The notes under the pieces are model-generated. The model did no database searches. It saw only the letters and a program-made list of their open reading frames with translations, and was not told where the DNA came from. The position numbers were made by a program, and so were the translations under genes. 9,885 nt of DNA from an uncultured Coleofasciculus sp. GTDB lineage: Bacteria > Cyanobacteriota > Cyanobacteriia > Cyanobacteriales > Coleofasciculaceae. The DNA is taken from assembly GCA_902805485.1 (NCBI GenBank), contig CADCTM010000513.1, forward strand, positions 1 through 9,885, in the 5' to 3' direction. Of the stretch, positions 6,436-9,885 are shown piece after piece. Each line of letters begins with the position of its first letter. Position 1 is the stretch's first letter.

Positions 6436-6594
6436 TGGAGTCACACGAAGAAAGAATTTATCTGTCAATCTTTACATACAGTGCCTAGGAATGTATTCCA
6501 GGATTGTGCCAATTCTATTTTTTGGTGGTATGGAGTGTTTACGGGTGTGTGATTGAGGTGGTCTTTATGTAAAGGGCGATATGAGCAAGCTAAT
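6436..6594 (-). promoter_or_regulatory. Kinase upstream region with inverted repeats
   Basis: This 159-base spacer separates two same-strand genes and probably carries the kinase promoter. CTTTACATA at 6470-6478 is the exact reverse complement of TATGTAAAG at 6566-6574; the second copy is also part of CTTTATGTAAAG, itself palindromic apart from its centre. GGAAT-GT-ATTCC at 6488-6499 is another small palindrome. TTTACATA resembles one half of the HLR1 element bound by the regulator RpaB, but no correctly spaced direct repeat is present. No convincing -35/-10 pair was found. Confidence 0.3.
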
Positions 6595-8160
6595 TTAAAT
6601 AATGAAGGGTTCAACCTCGCTTTGAGACCAGTTGCGTTGAAATCGTTCGGTAATTAACGGTTGAACTTTTAACTTGAGGGGTTCACCTGCTTGGACATCA
6701 ATCCGCAGTGCCGAATAGGGACGTCGTTTTTGGGAGCCTTGTCCATTTCGACCGACATAAAGTAATGATTTCGCTACCAAGCGCGTCTGATTACCTTCCT
6801 GATTTTCGGTTAATTCTACTCCCTCATTCCGTTGACGACGCAGACTGTAACCACTACCGCCGCAGACAATCCAGTTAAGATCTGAGTCGGCGTGTCCTGT
6901 ATCTACTGTCCGCAGATATTCTAAACAGTGAGCATGACCGCTGAGGATTAAGTTGACAATAGGACGATTTTGTGGAGTACTCCCGATAGCTTCAGATACA
7001 GCATCTAAAACTTGACGGAGGCGATCGCGAATGATTAAAGTCTGTGCCTGATACCACTTCGTTGCTTCTGTAACATAAGGCGGATGGTGAAGATAAATTA
7101 CACGTCCGCGTACTGCGTCTGTATGCCAAGATTCAATTAGTCTTTGCTTTAGCCAGTTGAGTTGTTCGGTATCAGTAACGGTGGTTTTTTTGGATTCGAG
7201 TTGTTTATCGATATCGACTTTAATTTCTCCGAGATGTTCTAATTTGGTACGATAATCATCAAGCATTTCTGCTTCGTCAGGGTTCCCTGGGTTAAGCTGC
7301 ATCGAAGCATCCAAGATTTTCTGTCTTTGCTGTTCCAAGTCTTTAAGACGAGTTTCTAGTTCGCGACGGTAAGCATCTCCTTCTTTTGTCTTTGGCAGTG
7401 GCAAGGGTTCGTTAAAGGTAGACGAGTCGAGGGCAAAGAAGTCGATACCGCCATAACTAAAGCTGTAATAGCGGTTGGGTAAGCGGGTAAACTTACCGGG
7501 TTGATAAGACAAGCAGCGTCCTGTTTCGGTTTTGGCGCTGTAATGTTGGTCGAGATGCCGCCCCAACGCTTCGGTGTCCTCAAAGGTTTGGAGGTAGTCT
7601 AAAAAGGCTTTTGCGTAGGCGTTGCCTTGACTTGAACCATGCAAACCAACGTTGATATTTAGTTTTAATCGCAGTAGGCGGCGCAGGGGTACGGTTGTTT
7701 GTGCGAGTAAACCGTAGACTAGGGGTAGGTCGTAGTAATCGTGATTACCTAGTACAGGCAGAAACGGCTTGTTGAAGACCATTTGATCGTAGCGAATGCG
7801 ATCGGGTTGTTCGCCGCCGACCAGAAATTCTCGGTAAGGTTCAATGAAGTTTTGCTGGTAATATTCGCTGGAGCCAACTAGGTAAACGACATCGCCTGTG
7901 TGTAGGACAAAACGGCAACTGTCATAGTGTTGTAGCATCAGTTCCGTGACTTGTCGTTGAGGGTTATGACTTTGATGCGGTCCTGCGCCACTATCCCCGA
8001 CTACTAAAAACGAAAATTCTGGACTGTCTTCTAAACCATCGTTTATGATCATTCGGGTTTGATCAATTCCGCGTTCAACGATACTCGGTTCGCGCCACCG
8101 GACTCGTTGCTTCATTTTACGGATTTTAAGATCAATTGCGGGGTCGGAGACGAATTTCAT
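6595..8160 (-). CDS. Purple-acid-phosphatase-like metallophosphoesterase
   Basis: This 521-residue protein starts at an ATG (complement of 8158-8160) and contains the whole set of calcineurin-like metal ligands in the arrangement of purple acid phosphatases: GDSG (55-58), GDVVY (89-93, with the Tyr that binds iron in that group), GNHD (138-141), IYLHH (355-359) and GHAH (408-411). It should hydrolyse a phosphate ester with a two-metal centre; the substrate is unknown. No signal peptide is visible, which points to a cytoplasmic enzyme, unlike many secreted acid phosphatases. Between the core strand FFALDSSTF (241-249) and the helix at about 331-343, some 70 residues (about 258-325) rich in Glu, Lys, Leu and Gln look like a helical hairpin or coiled coil inserted in the catalytic domain. 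The kinase gene lies 159 bases downstream on the same strand, too far to assume an operon. Confidence 0.85.
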   Translation of the reverse strand: MKFVSDPAIDLKIRKMKQRVRWREPSIVERGIDQTRMIINDGLEDSPEFSFLVVGDSGAGPHQSHNPQRQVTELMLQHYDSCRFVLHTGDVVYLVGSSEYYQQNFIEPYREFLVGGEQPDRIRYDQMVFNKPFLPVLGNHDYYDLPLVYGLLAQTTVPLRRLLRLKLNINVGLHGSSQGNAYAKAFLDYLQTFEDTEALGRHLDQHYSAKTETGRCLSYQPGKFTRLPNRYYSFSYGGIDFFALDSSTFNEPLPLPKTKEGDAYRRELETRLKDLEQQRQKILDASMQLNPGNPDEAEMLDDYRTKLEHLGEIKVDIDKQLESKKTTVTDTEQLNWLKQRLIESWHTDAVRGRVIYLHHPPYVTEATKWYQAQTLIIRDRLRQVLDAVSEAIGSTPQNRPIVNLILSGHAHCLEYLRTVDTGHADSDLNWIVCGGSGYSLRRQRNEGVELTENQEGNQTRLVAKSLLYVGRNGQGSQKRRPYSALRIDVQAGEPLKLKVQPLITERFQRNWSQSEVEPFII

Positions 8161-8351
8161 AGATGGCTTTTAATCTGAGGCGGCTATTTGTGATTTTGTC
8201 AGGTTGGGGTTTTCTTTGAATCAGTCATAGGTACGAGTCGTTGTCAGCACTTTAGTGATTTTTGGGCGATGCCAAGGATTCTACTAGGACATTGGTTGCT
8301 GCAAAACGTCATAATGATTTTGCGGCTGATGTAATGCTTTTACATTAATTT
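8161..8351. promoter_or_regulatory. Divergent spacer, phosphoesterase and unknown-ygfZ genes
   Basis: This 191-base non-coding spacer lies between the starts of two divergent genes. I could not identify a well-spaced promoter in either direction: on the minus strand TTGGCA and TAAAGT are 15 bases apart, which is short. No Shine-Dalgarno sequence precedes either ATG. A small hairpin just before the 8352 start is listed separately. Confidence 0.3.
8329..8345 (+). promoter_or_regulatory. Small hairpin in front of start codon
   Basis: ATGTAA (8329-8334) and TTACAT (8340-8345) are exact reverse complements with a 5-base loop, ending six bases before the ATG at 8352, where a ribosome would bind. 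It could be an operator or a translational control element. TTTACATT at 8339-8346 also matches one half of the RpaB HLR1 consensus; the next eight bases match that half-site only partly and run into the start codon. Confidence 0.2.
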
Positions 8352-8735
8352 ATGAAACCCAAATTTAAGAATACTCTGGCGTGGCAGCAAGCTGAACTAT
8401 TGATGCAACCGGCTTTCATCCGTATCCTCGATCAAGTTCGTAAGCAGTTAGAACATACGACTTGGAAAGCGACTTATAAGGATGTCCAAACTCCGCTTCC
8501 GGGTTATGAATTGTGCTTGGAAGGAAAAGAAGCTTCGGTTTGCGTCGATTTATGGGAACTTTGTTTTCAAGTCTGTTTTCGTGATTATATTCCTCGCCAT
8601 AGCGACTTAGAAAGCCTGGAAGTCGAGATTGATACGAGTTTGATTGATGAAACAGGTGATGTAGATTGGCAAGGTCTAGATACTAAGGCACAACATCTAG
8701 TAGAGCAGGTATTTGCCAACTTGCCTGGTGTTTGA
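8352..8735 (+). CDS. Conserved-type hypothetical protein preceding ygfZ
   Basis: I do not recognise this 127-residue acidic protein by family. It starts at an ATG with no Shine-Dalgarno sequence and ends 24 bases before the ygfZ start, so the two are probably co-transcribed. The first 35 residues look helical (many Gln, Leu and Arg); residues 50-80 look like beta strands with GYELCLEG and WELCFQVCF; and an acidic segment (about 85-110) leads to a final helix ending AQHLVEQVFANLP. Four cysteines stand at 55, 64, 71 and 75. No signal peptide or membrane helix is visible. The context next to a folate-dependent Fe-S maintenance protein makes a role near Fe-S or redox chemistry conceivable, but the cysteine spacing is not a known cluster motif. 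Coding status is well supported by composition and position. Confidence 0.75.
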   Translation: MKPKFKNTLAWQQAELLMQPAFIRILDQVRKQLEHTTWKATYKDVQTPLPGYELCLEGKEASVCVDLWELCFQVCFRDYIPRHSDLESLEVEIDTSLIDETGDVDWQGLDTKAQHLVEQVFANLPGV

Positions 8736-8759
8736 AATGTTCCATAACAATAAAGCAAA

Positions 8760-9815
8760 ATGAGCCAAGAATTACGAGATGTACAAGGGCGGCAGGGGGC
8801 GATGTTTGACTCGGTGGGGGGTGTTTCGATCCCTGTGAGTTTTGATAATGATTCAGTGGCACTCCAGGCGGCACAGAAGGGGGTTGCTTTATGCGATCGC
8901 TCTCATTGGGGTTGTCTGAAAATCTCGGATGATGACCGACTGCGCTACTTACACAATCAAAGCACGAATGATTTCCAACGGCTGCTGCCGGGGCAGGGTT
9001 GTGATACGGTTTTTGTAACGTCTACTGCCCGTACGATTGATTTAGCTACGGCTTATGTGATTGAGGATGCGGTGCTAGTAATTGTTTCTCCAAGTCGGCG
9101 TCAGACGTTGATGGAGTGGTTGGATCGGTATCTTTTTCCGATGGATCGGGTTGAATTAAAGGATGTATCTAATGATCTGGCGATTTTTAGCCTGATTGGA
9201 CCAGCAAGCAAGGCTTTGTTGCAATTGGGTGTTGAGATGCCTGACGATGCTGATGTCGCTAGTCATCGGTTGCTAATGTTAGGGGATATAGAAGTACGGG
9301 TTGCGGTGGGGAGTGGTTTGGCGTTGCCTGGATATACGCTTCTTGTCGCGGCGGATCAGGCGGCAAGGCTTTGGCAATGGTTAATTGAGGCGGGTGCAGT
9401 GGCAATGGGCGATCGCGTTTGGGAGAAGTTGCGAATTCAGCAGGGACGCCCCGCTCCCGATCACGAACTCACTGATGATTATAATCCCCTAGAGGCGGGT
9501 TTATTGCAGACTATTTCTTTTAGTAAGGGCTGCTACATTGGTCAGGAAACGATTGCGCGATTGAATACTTATAAGGGCGTAAAGCAACAACTTTGGGGTG
9601 TTCGTTTGGATGCGCCTGTGCCACTAGGAAGTGTTATCACCGTAGACGGGGAGAAGGTTGGCACACTCACGAGTTTTACAGAAACTGACCAATCTCCCTT
9701 TGGTTTAGCTTATATTCGCACCAAGGCGGGTGGTGCTGGGCTTAAGGTGAAAGTGGCTGAGGTTGAGGGGGAAGTCGTTGAGGTTCCCTTCTTGACCCAT
9801 GACGCTTTAGGTTGA
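8760..9815 (+). CDS. ygfZ: YgfZ/GcvT-like folate-binding protein
   Basis: YgfZ proteins resemble the T-protein of glycine cleavage (GcvT) but are not aminomethyltransferases: they bind tetrahydrofolate and are needed for full activity of certain Fe-S enzymes, in E. coli including the tRNA methylthiotransferase MiaB. The 351-residue length and start at the ATG at 8760 fit the family. The diagnostic signature KGCYIGQE is at 256-263 with the essential-type Cys258. The N-terminal part carries the GcvT-like DRSHWG (46-51) and LHNQSTNDF (64-72) segments, and the end (about 275-345) forms the usual beta-barrel domain with VGTLTSF and PFGLAYIR. It should be cytoplasmic. The preceding small gene is 24 bases upstream. 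The call against GcvT rests on the KGCYxGQE motif, and I am confident in it. Confidence 0.93.
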   Translation: MSQELRDVQGRQGAMFDSVGGVSIPVSFDNDSVALQAAQKGVALCDRSHWGCLKISDDDRLRYLHNQSTNDFQRLLPGQGCDTVFVTSTARTIDLATAYVIEDAVLVIVSPSRRQTLMEWLDRYLFPMDRVELKDVSNDLAIFSLIGPASKALLQLGVEMPDDADVASHRLLMLGDIEVRVAVGSGLALPGYTLLVAADQAARLWQWLIEAGAVAMGDRVWEKLRIQQGRPAPDHELTDDYNPLEAGLLQTISFSKGCYIGQETIARLNTYKGVKQQLWGVRLDAPVPLGSVITVDGEKVGTLTSFTETDQSPFGLAYIRTKAGGAGLKVKVAEVEGEVVEVPFLTHDALG

Positions 9816-9885
9816 GGAAATATTGATTTTATCCCGAATTTGAAGCGGCTTTTTCATTGATAGGGGAGTGGGTGACCAAGGATTT
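9816..9885. other. Non-coding right edge
   Basis: Seventy bases after the ygfZ stop with no open reading frame of note. I saw no convincing hairpin followed by a T-run; AAGCGGCTTTTT at about 9843-9854 has only a three-base stem. A terminator or a new gene may lie just beyond the window. Confidence 0.4.

Noticed and set aside
6457..6468. TTGACA on the minus strand as a -35 box of the kinase
   Set aside because: No acceptable -10 sequence follows at 16-18 bases, and it overlaps the alternative TTG start too close to the ATG.
8331..8343. NtcA-like GTA...TAC before the 8352 gene
   Set aside because: The spacing is seven bases, not the eight required by the GTA-N8-TAC consensus.
8760..9815. Glycine cleavage T-protein (GcvT) for the last gene
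   Set aside because: The KGCYIGQE signature and overall length point to YgfZ; the fold similarity to GcvT is general to the superfamily.
1..9885. Mobile element, CRISPR array, toxin-antitoxin or defence cluster
   Set aside because: No transposase, integrase, regularly spaced repeats, terminal repeats or recognisable defence domains were seen on either strand.

Overview
The window looks like chromosomal DNA from a cyanobacterium, probably a filamentous or large-genome type. The octamer GCGATCGC (HIP1) occurs at least nine times in 9.9 kb, where chance would give well under one. Almost no gene has a Shine-Dalgarno sequence near its start. The gene families also fit: a cyanobacterial-type ClpS followed by a DUF2103 protein, a Ser/Thr kinase with an SH3-like tail, and a YgfZ with the KGCYxGQE signature. 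I could not fix the genus. I saw no transposase, phage gene, CRISPR array, tRNA or rRNA, so it reads as ordinary core or shell chromosome rather than an island.

Layout. At 1-446 (+) is the 3' end of an unrecognised gene cut by the left edge. It converges on a minus-strand gene (728-1540) for an exported DUF4142 protein with a methionine-rich tail; the 281-base gap between them holds three inverted repeats. A 191-base divergent region then leads to a large exported FAD-dependent oxidoreductase (1732-3741, +). Next come clpS (3824-4150) and a DUF2103 gene (4156-4452), 5 bases apart and almost certainly an operon. Two minus-strand genes follow: a transmembrane Ser/Thr kinase (4543-6435) and, upstream of it, a purple-acid-phosphatase-like metallophosphoesterase (6595-8160). 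On the right, a 127-residue cysteine-containing unknown (8352-8735) lies 24 bases before ygfZ (8760-9815). The last 70 bases hold no recognisable gene.

How they may work together. Three themes are visible, without one obvious pathway. (1) Envelope: the DUF4142 protein and the flavoprotein both carry signal peptides and share a divergent promoter region, and the kinase appears to place an SH3-like domain outside the membrane. (2) Protein turnover: ClpS delivers N-degron substrates to the Clp protease, and the DUF2103 partner is co-transcribed. (3) Fe-S or folate metabolism: YgfZ with a small four-cysteine neighbour. I found no clearly new multi-gene system. The best leads are the Asn-to-Asp change in the ClpS N-degron pocket, the cysteine-bracketed SH3-like sensor of the kinase, the coiled-coil insertion in the phosphoesterase, and the unknown gene in front of ygfZ.
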